Positions 46,061-56,826 of a DNA stretch of 64,000 nucleotides are shown here, piece by piece; position 1 is the stretch's first letter, and each line of letters begins with the position of its first letter. Origin of the DNA: a virus; IMG/VR virus record IMGVR_UViG_3300041809_000801, positions 1 through 64,000 of that record. One strand, written 5' to 3'. The position numbers were made by a program, and so were the translations under genes. The notes under the pieces were generated by a model, which saw only the letters and a list, made by a program, of their open reading frames with translations, searched no databases and was not told the origin of the DNA.

Positions 46061-49000
46061 TTAAGCCTCAGTAAATTGCGTCGGGAATGCGTTGCTGGCC
46101 GCGATTCGAAGAACCCCGTCGTTATAAACCAACCACTTAAAGGTTCCAGTAGCCGTTACACCTGAATCCGTTACCGAAATTCCAAATGTGTTATCTCCAG
46201 CGGTTCCTGAAGAAAACGGACCAGTGACAGCGATGTAAGCAACGCCACCGCTCAACGATGTAACCGCAGCGGTAAACCCGGAGTTGCTAATCACAATCCC
46301 ACTTTGCAGAGTGGTGGGACTTGTTGTAATCACCCCAGTCGCTACCACATAGAATGAGTAATTAGGACGCGGGTTAATGGATGAAACACTGCCTGTGTCA
46401 ATGTACCCGAGGTAGTTGGTTGAAAGGCTATCTGTGTAATCAATGCCCGTGTACAGCTTAAGACCACTGATGACAGTAAGCGGGAGTATCTTATCAACAT
46501 GCGACCCAATGTTATCGGTCACACGGAAAGTGATAGGAAGCGCACTAACAACCTGACTAGTTGTACCGGAAATTATTCCAGTTCCCGAAGCCAAACTCAA
46601 CCCGGATGGAAGCGGGTTAGCTGACGCCGGGGAGATTGACCACGTATATGGTGTGGCTCCTCCAGTTGCTGCCAATGCTGTGGTGTACGCAATTCCTGCC
46701 GTGCCCTGAGGCAGAGAGACAGTTGAGATTTGCAAAGTAGACGCTGAAATAACAAGACTCAATATCGCTTGAGCCGTATCAGCGGGGGTCAAACTATCCG
46801 TAACTTGGAAAGTCACATTGCTATTGAACGCCGAACTGACAGTGCCAGACAAAGTGGCGCTCGTCGTCGGGCTATTGGGGGTGAGTGTGAGCCCGGAGGG
46901 CAACCCAACCGAAGACCACGCGAACGGAGTGTTATATCCCGTGGCAGTCAATGTTGTAGTGTAGAACACCGATACAACCCCTTGCGGCAGCGAGGTTGTA
47001 GTTATGGCAAGACTGGAATCGGTGCTTAACGAAAGCGTAGCTGACGCCGGGTTTCCGATAGAGTCTGTTGCATCTACAATCACAGCATAATCAGTCAACA
47101 CACCAGTGTATGACCCCGAGATTGTAGCGGTGGCTCCCTGATTACCCGAGTTCGCCTGTAGAATGAGACCCGTAGGAAGTGGGTTCGGGCTGGCGGGATC
47201 GACCTGCCATGAAACAGGAAGGTTCGGGACGCCAACAACCGTGCCAAGGGCTTTCAACGTTCCTTGGTAAGGAGCGCCACGGTCGATGGGACCAACACCG
47301 GAGTCATCAATGTACATGCCACCCTGTGCTCCTGTCTGAAGCGTAAATACTCTTGGGAATGTGCCCCCAAGGTGGTCAGTGACTGTGACTGTAATCAGTG
47401 TGGGGATAATGATGCTGGATGTAGTGCCTGATAGCACACCTGTGGAAGCATTGAGTGAAATTCCGCTGAGGGGCAATTGAGGACACGACCAAGTATAGGG
47501 GAGAGTGCCTCCGACCGCTTGAATGGTGAAAGAGTAGGCGGTGCCCACCTGAATCGTCGGCAGTGTTGTTGTTGTGATAGTCACAGAATTGATTACTGTG
47601 AATGGAATGGCTGCTGATGCCGTAACTCCCCGTGAATCTGTAACTGTGAAGTTCAGAGTGGTGGTGCCGATTGTTGTCGGCGTGCCTGACAAAGCACCCG
47701 TACTGGTATTGAAAGACATACCTGAGGGGGTTGATGCCAAAGACCAAGTGTACGGTTGAGCCGGTGGCGAGAATGGTATGCCGCCAAACCCCTGAAGCTG
47801 GAAGCCACCTACAACACCATTGTAGATTTCTCCTACAACCCCTGTTGGCAGAGATGAGGTCAAAACGACAAGTGGGTTGATGTAGTCAATAAAGAGACGA
47901 TGATACAAGAACGCCGTCTGGTTGCTTGAGTTAGTGAGGGTGAACCAGATGTCAAAGTACCCCGCTTCAAGTGGTGTACCAACGATAGAGACATAAGCAC
48001 CCGACCCAGCAACTTGCGTTGAAAGACCGACAGGAAGACGACCGCGATAGATACCACACCCGGTGATAGTAGCTGACGATGAGATGGTACTCGTACCTGC
48101 GACAATGGTAGTCTGCACTTGTCCATCAAGAATGTTGTCATTAACCTGAAATGCACTAGCCTGTGTATCCCATGTGATTGTAACTGTCCCTTGAATTACA
48201 TTGTTCACATCAACGTATTCGATGACGCTCTGAGTCAATGCGGTTGAAATGAGCGTGCCATAAATCAACATGGTGTTGACATCAAAAGAGAGTCCGGGTG
48301 GCAGCGATGACCCAACTTGAACACGAGCAGTAAGCCCGGTCAAATTCACGGTTGGAGAGTTGAACCATGGCTTCAATGGATTCAAACCAACGAAACTACC
48401 CACAATGTATGGGCGAGTGAAACACTGCGTCGTGCCGATGTTGGTTGTTCCGTTGTGTGACAACAAAGTGTACTCGCGGGTGATGGTAGCAACCTGCGTG
48501 CTGCCCTGAAGAATTGGAAGTTGAATTGGCTGTTGAATATTTGAAAATGAAGTCGGTGGTCCGCTCACGGCCACAGTCGGCGGAGTTGAACCGTTGATAT
48601 TCAAAACCAGACCATCGCTCAACGTTACAGTGCTCGATTGAATCGAGAACCCAGCCAAATTCCCAATGACGTTGTGAGTCACAGTTGTGCTATCACTCGA
48701 ACCCCAAAAATTGTCGAAGAACGCCTCTTCAATGTAAACGGCGCTGACTGGTTCCTTGACACGATACTGAACTGGTCCAGATGCAACGGCTGGGGTGGGG
48801 CTGCTATCGAGTGCTGTGACGTTGAATGAAACCAAGTTGCCAACATTTTGAGTTGTGGGAATGACAAGATATTCAATCTGACCATTCACAAGACTGACAC
48901 CCGAACTTGTGGGGGCACTCAACGAGTACGGGTAGTGACCGCCGTAGATTGGAACTGCCAGTTTGAACTGTTCACTTGCGGAGACGGTAAGCTGGTCGAT

Positions 49001-52000
49001 TGGCCCAAGCGAAAAGACAGCGGGAGCAAGTTCGAGAGTAAAATTCTGCGAAGCTTTTGCATTGATAGCATCCGTTACTTGCACAACAAACGTGTAGGTT
49101 TCGGTGTAATCCGAGTTGGGGAATTCTGAGGTATAAGTACAGGGAACCCCGCCCAAAATCCCTGAGACTGGATTGATGGTCATGCCAATAGGAAGCTGAC
49201 CGGCGACGACTGCCCAAGTATATGGAGCCAGACCGCCAGTGTTTGTAATCTGTGTGGAGTTGCCCGGATACGGCACACCCACAACTGCGTCAGGCAGGGG
49301 AAGAGAAACAATCTGCAAGTCAGTCGGAATTGTGAAAGTCAGGATGGTCTCTGCAATGTAAGCGGGGCTGCTGCTGTCCATACAGGCGAAGTTCACCGTG
49401 TACGCACCTAGTGCGGTCGGCGTACCACTGATAGTGCCATCCACATTCATCTTTAAACCGGGCGGTAGCCCCGTGGAGAACCAACTATACTGAAGCGTTC
49501 CGCCTGTTGCTTGCATCTTGAATTCTGTCATCGGCTTGCCAACGTAGGAGTTCGACGGCAGCGTAACTGTAGTAATCGTCACAGGAACGGAGGACGTTGC
49601 TGAGTTCGTTTCAAGAATGTAAATAGGTTCGATAAGTTCCTTGGCATGTGGACGGCCCATCATCGGAAACACATCAATCGCCATAGTGTTGAGTAACGAA
49701 CTGGCGTTGGAGAACCGAGAGGTTGCTACCATCAGTTTGAGTTCATTTGTGACCGTATCACGAGCGACAGAACGAACGACCACTTCATACGGCTGCGGAG
49801 TAACGGCGGTGGTGGAGGCATCCACAATTTCGAACATGACATTACCACCGATGCCAAGTGTCCCAGTCAATGCTCCCTCTGTGGCTGCGCCGGGGTTGTA
49901 TTGTTGGTCAAGCACGTAAATCTGCTGCGTGAATTGACGGCGGAGTTTTACAGGCGGGTTGGCCGTTCCAAAATCATTCTGAGTCTGAACAATGACATTC
50001 TGAGCCCCCGGTGTATTGAACGACTTCGCTACTGAACGGCTACTGAGAGGCAACCATCCAGTTGAAGTGTTGTCAGGGAACAAAATCTGCCATGCTCCAG
50101 CCACATCATAGTTTGCATTCAATGTGATAGTCAGCGTCTGACCGAGCAACAGATTTGTGTTGTCGAAGGTCACATTCGCCGCTTGCAAAGAAGCTGGAAA
50201 TACGTGACTGAAATCCCATGGAGCGGAATTGAGAGCTACTGAGCTATTGGAAGACAACGCCGTCATATTCATGGTGTAATCGCCAGTAGCCAATTCCTCT
50301 TCGAACACACGAGCAGAAGCAGTTCCGCCATTCTCTAAACCGTCCGTGAACACCGTAACTGGAGTTCCAATGCCCGGTGGTGTTTGAAGAACAATGTTCC
50401 ATCCCAAATAGGCTGTATACACGCCATTCACTGTGTAAGGTTGCCAGTTCGCCGTCAGGTTGTAGTTTTCATCAATGACAGCGATAGTGGGCGCTGGTAG
50501 AAGAGGACTTGCCTGAGCGATGGAACTGGAGATAACAACCAGCGGTATCGAATAGGACGTACCGTAGTAGTTGTTGCCATACACTCCATACACATTGGAG
50601 CCCACCTGTTGCACAGTTGCTGAGTTGTTACCAGTTACTGTGGTCACGGGAGTGACAGAGGGTTCTTGTGCGAGGTAAAGGTTTGTAGCCGTTCCCGATG
50701 TCGCCCAAGAAACAGTAAACGTGGTGTTGTCTTGAACCGAGTTGACAGAAGTCGTTGGGTTTGTAATTTCCAACTGGGTGCCAACAGCAGTCACAGTCAT
50801 GGTAACAATCTGACTGTAGCTGCGCTGAAAACCTGCGGCTATAGAAGCAACGACAAACTTGTATGTGCCGGGTGTTAGCGCGTTGCCAGCAATCTGATTC
50901 GAACTATTGATGTACAACCCATCCGGGGCTCCACTGATAACGCCCGGACCAAACTCTGAGCCCCCAATCAACTCGAAAGTTGCGCTTGGAACTACAGCAC
51001 TCGTCAGGAAGTTGGTCGCTGACAACTGAATTGGGGTAATGTTTGTGCCTGTGGACGTATTGAGAGTGGGAAGTACACCACCCACAACCAAGGGAGTGTT
51101 CCCCAAGCATTCGAACAAAACCTGAGCATACCCCTGTCGAGTTGGGGAACTAGCTGAGTTCGCGACATCAATCTCCAATACCCACTTGTTACCAATTGCA
51201 ACACCGGCGGGAAATTGGAAAGAAACTGTAGTGGTTGGTGCGCCTGAGTTAATCACCAATCCCGTGTTTGTAATTAAAGGGGAGGGGAGGGCTGACTCAA
51301 TCGGAGACTGATTCTGTGTAGTCAGTGTGATGTAGAGAGTCTCCGAAACGTTGAATCCATCAGGAGAAGAGAGTGTGATAGTGAGAGTCTGACCAAAATA
51401 CCCCACCACTTTATCTGGCGTGGAGCCAACAGGGGGAGCAATACCAACTTTAATGGCCGGTGTCCCCAACCAGCTACCGCCACCACTAGGGCCTAATGAA
51501 TTGAAGTCAATGATCTTAAGTCCACTCGCAACTGGAAGAGAATTGCTATCCAGAATCTGAAGACTTACAGAACCGGATGTGGTCGGGGCAGAGATGGTAT
51601 ATGTCGCAAATGTGCTGGTAAGTGTACCGCCACTATTAAGTGTAAGAGGACTTGTCCACTGATATTGAAGTGGAAGAGCAACTGGAGAGCCTCCCGACTG
51701 TAAAAGACCAAGAAGCACATCAACTTCAGCATCTACCTCAAGAAGACCAGAGGTTGTATTGAAGTATGCTCCAAGACCAAAATCTAAAGTACCGGCCTTT
51801 TGCGTCTGAGAACTAATGATGAGATTGAGTTGATAAGCCCGGTCGGGCTCATCATACATAGAGCCGGGTTGGTATGCTTGAATCGTAAGGGGGACTGTAA
51901 CCGGCGACGTGGTGTAGATTTGCAAACCACCTATAAGGTCAATAGTTTCTAACGGAGCGTTTCCAAAATGCGGCTCCGACACACGAAGTACCAATTGGCT

Positions 52001-52513
52001 TTCGTTTGAAGTGACGAAGTTCAACCCTGTGGGAAGACTTGATGGAAGAATAAAATTGCAACCAGTTGTTTGCTGTACCCCATTCAGTCCATAACCGAAG
52101 ATTTGAATGTCACTGACTGTGCTGTCATAAGAGGGAATGGTCAGCGTCGTCAATCCACTTGCAGTGGCAATTGAGAATGGTGTTCTGACTTCCATGAAAA
52201 TCGGGAAAGAGACAGCGGGGTTAATACCATCGGTGCAGGACACAAAAAATTCATAAGGATTCGACTGATACTGCGCCCCCGCAAAAGACAAAGTGCAGAT
52301 GGTACCTGCGGAGTTAACCGTGGAAGTGACCCACGAGGGCGCTGCGGGGCTCAACGTCCATGTGGCTGTCCCTTCGAGGCCGGTTACACTCAAGGTTCCG
52401 AGTGTGGCTGATCCAAGCGATGCAACACGGACAGCCAGCCCATTGTTGCTCGATGCTAGAGGGAGAACCAAATTGACTTGCGTTGCGAAATTTGCTGTTA
52501 GTGTGAGACTCAT
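46061..52513 (-). CDS. Giant adhesin with about ten putative-Ig (He_PIG-like) repeats
   Basis: The 2150-residue protein is built from beta-sandwich repeats. At least ten copies of the pattern LPxGL......G.(I/L)SGTP can be seen, e.g. WFSTGLPPGLKMNVDG, LASTPSGMSFNTSTGALSGT, LPSGLSLASGTGIISGT. This is the putative-Ig/He_PIG domain found in surface adhesins of bacteria and in phage fibres. Composition is dominated by Thr, Ser, Val, Gly and Leu. No signal peptide is present, as expected for a virion protein. Its N-terminal part (SLGSATLGTLSVTGLEGTAT) is a further sandwich. It is probably the long tail fibre or whisker that binds the host. Confidence 0.82.
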   Translation of the reverse strand: MSLTLTANFATQVNLVLPLASSNNGLAVRVASLGSATLGTLSVTGLEGTATWTLSPAAPSWVTSTVNSAGTICTLSFAGAQYQSNPYEFFVSCTDGINPAVSFPIFMEVRTPFSIATASGLTTLTIPSYDSTVSDIQIFGYGLNGVQQTTGCNFILPSSLPTGLNFVTSNESQLVLRVSEPHFGNAPLETIDLIGGLQIYTTSPVTVPLTIQAYQPGSMYDEPDRAYQLNLIISSQTQKAGTLDFGLGAYFNTTSGLLEVDAEVDVLLGLLQSGGSPVALPLQYQWTSPLTLNSGGTLTSTFATYTISAPTTSGSVSLQILDSNSLPVASGLKIIDFNSLGPSGGGSWLGTPAIKVGIAPPVGSTPDKVVGYFGQTLTITLSSPDGFNVSETLYITLTTQNQSPIESALPSPLITNTGLVINSGAPTTTVSFQFPAGVAIGNKWVLEIDVANSASSPTRQGYAQVLFECLGNTPLVVGGVLPTLNTSTGTNITPIQLSATNFLTSAVVPSATFELIGGSEFGPGVISGAPDGLYINSSNQIAGNALTPGTYKFVVASIAAGFQRSYSQIVTMTVTAVGTQLEITNPTTSVNSVQDNTTFTVSWATSGTATNLYLAQEPSVTPVTTVTGNNSATVQQVGSNVYGVYGNNYYGTSYSIPLVVISSSIAQASPLLPAPTIAVIDENYNLTANWQPYTVNGVYTAYLGWNIVLQTPPGIGTPVTVFTDGLENGGTASARVFEEELATGDYTMNMTALSSNSSVALNSAPWDFSHVFPASLQAANVTFDNTNLLLGQTLTITLNANYDVAGAWQILFPDNTSTGWLPLSSRSVAKSFNTPGAQNVIVQTQNDFGTANPPVKLRRQFTQQIYVLDQQYNPGAATEGALTGTLGIGGNVMFEIVDASTTAVTPQPYEVVVRSVARDTVTNELKLMVATSRFSNASSLLNTMAIDVFPMMGRPHAKELIEPIYILETNSATSSVPVTITTVTLPSNSYVGKPMTEFKMQATGGTLQYSWFSTGLPPGLKMNVDGTISGTPTALGAYTVNFACMDSSSPAYIAETILTFTIPTDLQIVSLPLPDAVVGVPYPGNSTQITNTGGLAPYTWAVVAGQLPIGMTINPVSGILGGVPCTYTSEFPNSDYTETYTFVVQVTDAINAKASQNFTLELAPAVFSLGPIDQLTVSASEQFKLAVPIYGGHYPYSLSAPTSSGVSLVNGQIEYLVIPTTQNVGNLVSFNVTALDSSPTPAVASGPVQYRVKEPVSAVYIEEAFFDNFWGSSDSTTVTHNVIGNLAGFSIQSSTVTLSDGLVLNINGSTPPTVAVSGPPTSFSNIQQPIQLPILQGSTQVATITREYTLLSHNGTTNIGTTQCFTRPYIVGSFVGLNPLKPWFNSPTVNLTGLTARVQVGSSLPPGLSFDVNTMLIYGTLISTALTQSVIEYVDVNNVIQGTVTITWDTQASAFQVNDNILDGQVQTTIVAGTSTISSSATITGCGIYRGRLPVGLSTQVAGSGAYVSIVGTPLEAGYFDIWFTLTNSSNQTAFLYHRLFIDYINPLVVLTSSLPTGVVGEIYNGVVGGFQLQGFGGIPFSPPAQPYTWSLASTPSGMSFNTSTGALSGTPTTIGTTTLNFTVTDSRGVTASAAIPFTVINSVTITTTTLPTIQVGTAYSFTIQAVGGTLPYTWSCPQLPLSGISLNASTGVLSGTTSSIIIPTLITVTVTDHLGGTFPRVFTLQTGAQGGMYIDDSGVGPIDRGAPYQGTLKALGTVVGVPNLPVSWQVDPASPNPLPTGLILQANSGNQGATATISGSYTGVLTDYAVIVDATDSIGNPASATLSLSTDSSLAITTTSLPQGVVSVFYTTTLTATGYNTPFAWSSVGLPSGLTLTPNSPTTSATLSGTVSSAFNSNVTFQVTDSLTPADTAQAILSLVISASTLQISTVSLPQGTAGIAYTTALAATGGATPYTWSISPASANPLPSGLSLASGTGIISGTTSQVVSALPITFRVTDNIGSHVDKILPLTVISGLKLYTGIDYTDSLSTNYLGYIDTGSVSSINPRPNYSFYVVATGVITTSPTTLQSGIVISNSGFTAAVTSLSGGVAYIAVTGPFSSGTAGDNTFGISVTDSGVTATGTFKWLVYNDGVLRIAASNAFPTQFTEA

Positions 52514-52521
52514 TTTTTACC

Positions 52522-55500
52522 CTACGAAAGCAAAGTTACGGTGTTTGAAGATGAGTCGGCTGTAACTCCACCCAAGAATGGGTTGATAGTGACAGTACGA
52601 GCCAAGGTTGAATTCGCTGAAAGCACTGCGGCTCCATTAGTTTGAAAATCCGACGTAACAACCACGCTTGAGTTAAACTCCACCTGAGCGACCACAGTCG
52701 TATTCAAAACGTTTGTTTCCTCAAGATTGGTTGCAGAGTGTGCCTGAAGATTCAGGGTTGAATTCCGTTCACCAATGAAGAACTGACCGGGAATCGCTCC
52801 TACATCCACTGCTAGATTCATGTTTGAAGCTGTAATCTCCGATGAACTAGCTACCATGCCGGTGCCGCCGTCTGGAAGAGTGATGCTGCCTCTATCGAAG
52901 ATGGCGTTGCATCCCTGTGAGAATGCACCGGCCTGAAGATTATTCGTGAATATGCAATCCACAAAATCAACATCCGAGTCAATGGCGTAGATGGCTGGAT
53001 TTGAAAACCCTTGGAACGTTATGTTGTTGAAAATGACGCGGCTGTTGTCTATAAAGAAGGCTGAAGTCGGTCCATTGCCAAATCCTGTAAATCCGGTAGC
53101 GTCAATCACCACTGGATTTGTCGCCCCGGCGACCGCCGTGATGACCAGACGACCAGCTTCCTGAATTGTGAAGGCAAGGTTGCCCAACGCATAGTAAACC
53201 GCTGACCGAATATCCCCATCCCCCAAAGCAATCTCTTGTAGGGTGCTTTGAAGATTCGTAATCGAAAACGGCACATTTGTGTCCACAAGCTGAATCGAGC
53301 ACGGGTCGCGAAGGACTGGCGGCAGAGCGTCCAGAGCCGCTGTAATCGTAGCCTTCGGTGTGTTCAAACTCAGACCATCGTTACTGTCGTTCCCGGCTGG
53401 TCCATTGTTGACATATAGAACAATGGGGGCTGTCGTGGCCTGAAGGTTCTGACCCAACACAGTGCGAGGAGCCGGAGGAGCAATAGCAAAACCAACGTGT
53501 GGTGTCGCCTGAGAAAAACCACGCCCCCCGCCAGCATTGATAAACTGAATCTCCTTACGAAAATCCTTATTCATTGGCGGGATGAAATCGTTAGTGTGAA
53601 GCGGCACTTCGAAAGTGTGCTCCACGTTGTTCTGTCGCATCGCCACATAGTTGGAATCAAACAAGGAAGCCAACGGGGTGTTTATCAGCGTAGCATCCGA
53701 CCAATTCACCAAAGCCGGTAGCGTAGTCGCGATTGGAATTTCACGATTGTACGGGTACACATCCTCAAGACCAACGAGTGGTGCAGCCCCGGAGCCGTTT
53801 GTGGTAACCAAAGCGTTGTCGTCGTTGTGAATGACTTCATAATTGCGACTCAGCACTCCTTCACCTTGGTAGGGGATGTAGCGTTCAACTATCGTCAAAC
53901 TGGAGGTCGGTGTGAACGCAGGAAGAATCGAGCCGCAGAACATAAATTGGTTGAGGGGCTTGGCTGGTACTAACCCAGTGCCAAGGACATCGCCAATTAC
54001 CGTAATTGTCGCCAAACCACTATTGAAATTCACAGTTGAACAAACTGTAGAGTTCAGATTTCCTGTAGAATCGAGTATCCAGATTAGCCGATTCGAATCG
54101 TTTCCAGAGATTCCTTTGATAATGGCGTTACTTGCTGCCACCACGATTGTGGTGAGGTTTGTGGTGGCGTTGTAACAAGTGGTGTCGTATTGGGAAGATG
54201 GTACCTCCACCACCACTCGACTATCCATAGGAAGAGTAGAGTCGGCGGTGTATGTGCCGAACAGCACTGTCTCTTCAACCTCAGTCACGCCTTTAACAGG
54301 AGCGTTGTATGCAAGCTGCGCCGTATCTTGAGCAAGGAAGGTCATAACAAGGGTCGATGTAGAAGGAACAAGTTGACTGAGAGTGATAACGCAGTTCGGT
54401 CCCTTTACCAACATGCCGGAGATTGTGTATGGAACTCTGGTGGCCGCGTCTACGACGCTGATGGGATAAAGACCGTTGACTGTGGAATTCAAGTTGGTAC
54501 GATTGACAATAAACACCATCGTAGTTCCGAGCGCCGTCCCAGTCGAACCCGGTACGAGAATTTCAATTCTTGTACCAAAAACAAGGTTGGAATATTCAGG
54601 ATTGTATGCTGTGACGTTGTACGCCTGAACTGCCAGTGGGTTAGTAAAAATTTCGTACTCAGATACGCCGTACACTGGCAGGTTCTTGCCTGAAGTTGCA
54701 TCCGAGACAATGCCTCCATCGACTGCAATAGGGGTCTTCTTCAAATCCGAGCCGGAGTTTGCAGGATACTGAACGCCGAGGGTGCAGTACATTTTGTTGC
54801 TGCCGGGATCAAATGGTGTGCCCTGCAAGTTCTTGATAAGAGTCAAAGTCACCGACTTGGTACCAACTCCGTTGACTTGAAATTGCCCATCTGTCGCAGG
54901 GTAGATTGCTACAGGCATGTTGATGGGGGTCTTTGCAATGATGCCTGAGTTAAAACTCTGTACCGTGACAGATTGAATCGTTGCATTTGATGAAGTCGGG
55001 AGCGTAAAGGTGAAAGCATCTCCCTGCATCCACGGGCCACTTTGAGCACTGGAAGAAAACCAAGCGGTCTTCATGCTAGTTGTAACCTGCTTGGTCACGT
55101 AAAAAGTGCGAAGGTCGGAACTGAATCCGTTCGCAAAACCATCCCAACCACCAGAAAGAGTATTTGTGTTGGGGACGGCTGTTGGAGCCACTGAAATGTA
55201 GTAATCCAATGCCGAGCCGAGCCCTTCCGTTTTGAGACCGTAACCATCACCACGACCGATTGCGATTCGACCATGACCTGTAATTAAGTCCACAAACCCT
55301 TCCCGCATAATCTTGTCCAAGTCCCATGCATCGAGAGTCACCGTTTGACGAGTATCTACCACGTCGTCCGGGAAAATCTGGTCAGCCAATCTCCCATCAA
55401 ACCGACCTGAAACGCCAGAAGCCCCCGGCGTGGTTGATTGAAGAAGACCTGAGCCCGAAACCGAAGGGTCGCCACAACCGAAAATGTTGTTTACAAGGCT

Positions 55501-56409
55501 GAACGGACCGTAGTTACGCTGGAACATGACAGCGACGGGAAAGGCATAGGTATAGCCATCCATCGTTCCCATGGAGTTGTTTACATTGCCATCACCCGCA
55601 CGCCAAATTCCAGTGTCACCGTTGATGGCTCCCATGTTGGTGAATTGATAAGTTGAATCGACAATAGGGGCTAGGTTGGTCGCAGTACCTTGACCATACA
55701 CAATCTCCGTGGGGATAGCGCCGGGGTCTAAACCAAACTGATACTTTGTAAAATTGTAGGTTAGAGCAACCCGCTGAATGTTGAACCGCCACTGAATCTG
55801 AGCACGCTCTGTAGTCAGGAGCCCCGTCCCTGCGGTTGTAGTTGCAAAGATGTCAACGGAGTCATCCGGCATAGTTTCTGCGTTGGCTTGGTCAGGTGAG
55901 GTACAACCATACGGGTAAAAGTAGCGAAGCTGAGTCACGGGGTCGAGGTAGTAACCCTGTCCCGTCGTCGGGTCGAGAGACTGATACCAAACTTCAAGGA
56001 AGATGACGTAAAGACGCGCATCCTCATCAGTGAACCCGTTCGCCCAATATACCGGCTTCTGAGCCGTGGAGAGCGTAATACGATTTTGCGTGAGGTCGGC
56101 GGAGTTGAACCCGGAGATAGAGACAACCTCTCCATTGAACAAGACATCGAAAGCTGGGATGACAAAGGTGTTGGAAACCAGTGGCGTGAATGTCAGTGGA
56201 GCATAGGTCAAACACCCGGAAGTTGCTGACTTATCTGCGAGAAGAAGATGACGCTTGTAGTCTTGAAGGTCCTGAATCAGGTTTACGTCTGCATCAGAGA
56301 GTTCGTGGTCATGTAGTCCCACAATTGTTCGGAGTGAACGACCGAACGGGTCGAGAGTACGACTTACGACAGAAGGATACTGAAATGAAGCGTCGTCTAT
56401 ATTTGCCAT
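52522..56409 (-). CDS. Tail fibre/spike protein with C-terminal beta-helix
   Basis: The 1295-residue protein begins MANIDDASFQYPSVVSRTLD with a helical HDHELSDADVNLIQDLQDYK segment, a pattern seen in phage tail-spike bases. The middle is a beta-rich series. From about 960, LYVNNGPAGNDSNDGLSLNT PKATITAALDALPPV and then short repeats with DNSRVIFNNITFQGFSNPAI look like a right-handed parallel beta-helix of the pectate-lyase type (DG.s...a.t...A). Such spikes bind or cut polysaccharide. It ends in TAG. Its ribosome site (AGAGGA) lies inside the homing-type gene that ends at 56410. Confidence 0.8.
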   Translation of the reverse strand: MANIDDASFQYPSVVSRTLDPFGRSLRTIVGLHDHELSDADVNLIQDLQDYKRHLLLADKSATSGCLTYAPLTFTPLVSNTFVIPAFDVLFNGEVVSISGFNSADLTQNRITLSTAQKPVYWANGFTDEDARLYVIFLEVWYQSLDPTTGQGYYLDPVTQLRYFYPYGCTSPDQANAETMPDDSVDIFATTTAGTGLLTTERAQIQWRFNIQRVALTYNFTKYQFGLDPGAIPTEIVYGQGTATNLAPIVDSTYQFTNMGAINGDTGIWRAGDGNVNNSMGTMDGYTYAFPVAVMFQRNYGPFSLVNNIFGCGDPSVSGSGLLQSTTPGASGVSGRFDGRLADQIFPDDVVDTRQTVTLDAWDLDKIMREGFVDLITGHGRIAIGRGDGYGLKTEGLGSALDYYISVAPTAVPNTNTLSGGWDGFANGFSSDLRTFYVTKQVTTSMKTAWFSSSAQSGPWMQGDAFTFTLPTSSNATIQSVTVQSFNSGIIAKTPINMPVAIYPATDGQFQVNGVGTKSVTLTLIKNLQGTPFDPGSNKMYCTLGVQYPANSGSDLKKTPIAVDGGIVSDATSGKNLPVYGVSEYEIFTNPLAVQAYNVTAYNPEYSNLVFGTRIEILVPGSTGTALGTTMVFIVNRTNLNSTVNGLYPISVVDAATRVPYTISGMLVKGPNCVITLSQLVPSTSTLVMTFLAQDTAQLAYNAPVKGVTEVEETVLFGTYTADSTLPMDSRVVVEVPSSQYDTTCYNATTNLTTIVVAASNAIIKGISGNDSNRLIWILDSTGNLNSTVCSTVNFNSGLATITVIGDVLGTGLVPAKPLNQFMFCGSILPAFTPTSSLTIVERYIPYQGEGVLSRNYEVIHNDDNALVTTNGSGAAPLVGLEDVYPYNREIPIATTLPALVNWSDATLINTPLASLFDSNYVAMRQNNVEHTFEVPLHTNDFIPPMNKDFRKEIQFINAGGGRGFSQATPHVGFAIAPPAPRTVLGQNLQATTAPIVLYVNNGPAGNDSNDGLSLNTPKATITAALDALPPVLRDPCSIQLVDTNVPFSITNLQSTLQEIALGDGDIRSAVYYALGNLAFTIQEAGRLVITAVAGATNPVVIDATGFTGFGNGPTSAFFIDNSRVIFNNITFQGFSNPAIYAIDSDVDFVDCIFTNNLQAGAFSQGCNAIFDRGSITLPDGGTGMVASSSEITASNMNLAVDVGAIPGQFFIGERNSTLNLQAHSATNLEETNVLNTTVVAQVEFNSSVVVTSDFQTNGAAVLSANSTLARTVTINPFLGGVTADSSSNTVTLLS

Positions 56410-56793
56410 CTATTTCCTCTTTAAGCAACCGCAACTTTTGGTCTTCCCCGACCGAAGACTACTCCCTGCTACACTGACAACCGTTCCGCAATCGCATCGG
56501 CAGTCCCATATCATTGACCGCCCATTCTTTTTCTTGCCCTTCCAGAGAACCAGCAACCTACCAAACCTTTGATTGACCAAGCTATACTTCTTTTCAGCCT
56601 TGGCCTGTTTGAGTTGCAATTGCACACAACCACAGCTTCTGGTTCGACCCTTCAACAAATCTTCTTGACGGACGTTAGTTCGACCGCCGCAACGGCAGGA
56701 GCACACCCATTTTGAACGCCCACCTTCAGTCACTCGGGTGAGAGCTACTAACAACCCAAACTGTTTACCAGCGAGATTATGTGGTTGCCGCAC
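56410..56793 (-). CDS. Mobile-gene zinc protein (two CxC/CGC domains)
   Basis: A GTG start gives a 127-residue protein made of two zinc modules with pattern FGxLxxLxR...WxCxCxCGxxxxVxxxxLxxGxxxSCGC: LLVALTRVTEGGRSKWVCSC, RCGG, RTRSCGC, then FGRLLVLWKGKKKN, DCRCDCGTVVSVAGSSL, KTKSCGC. The same domain ends the GIY-YIG protein at 31539 and is common in homing-endonuclease-related phage genes. It lacks a nuclease motif of its own. Its stop (TAG) is one base before the ATG of the tail-spike gene, whose ribosome site it supplies. Confidence 0.85.
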   Translation of the reverse strand: MRQPHNLAGKQFGLLVALTRVTEGGRSKWVCSCRCGGRTNVRQEDLLKGRTRSCGCVQLQLKQAKAEKKYSLVNQRFGRLLVLWKGKKKNGRSMIWDCRCDCGTVVSVAGSSLRSGKTKSCGCLKRK

Positions 56794-56806
56794 ACTGTAT
56801 TCCCAT

Positions 56807-56826
56807 GCCCCTACTACTCAGGGGGC
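56807..56826 (-). promoter_or_regulatory. Leader hairpin of the CxC mobile gene
   Basis: GCCCC/GGGGC with a 10-nt loop, preceded by GACTATT as in other homing-gene leaders, ends about 13 nt before the GTG at 56793. Confidence 0.45.
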
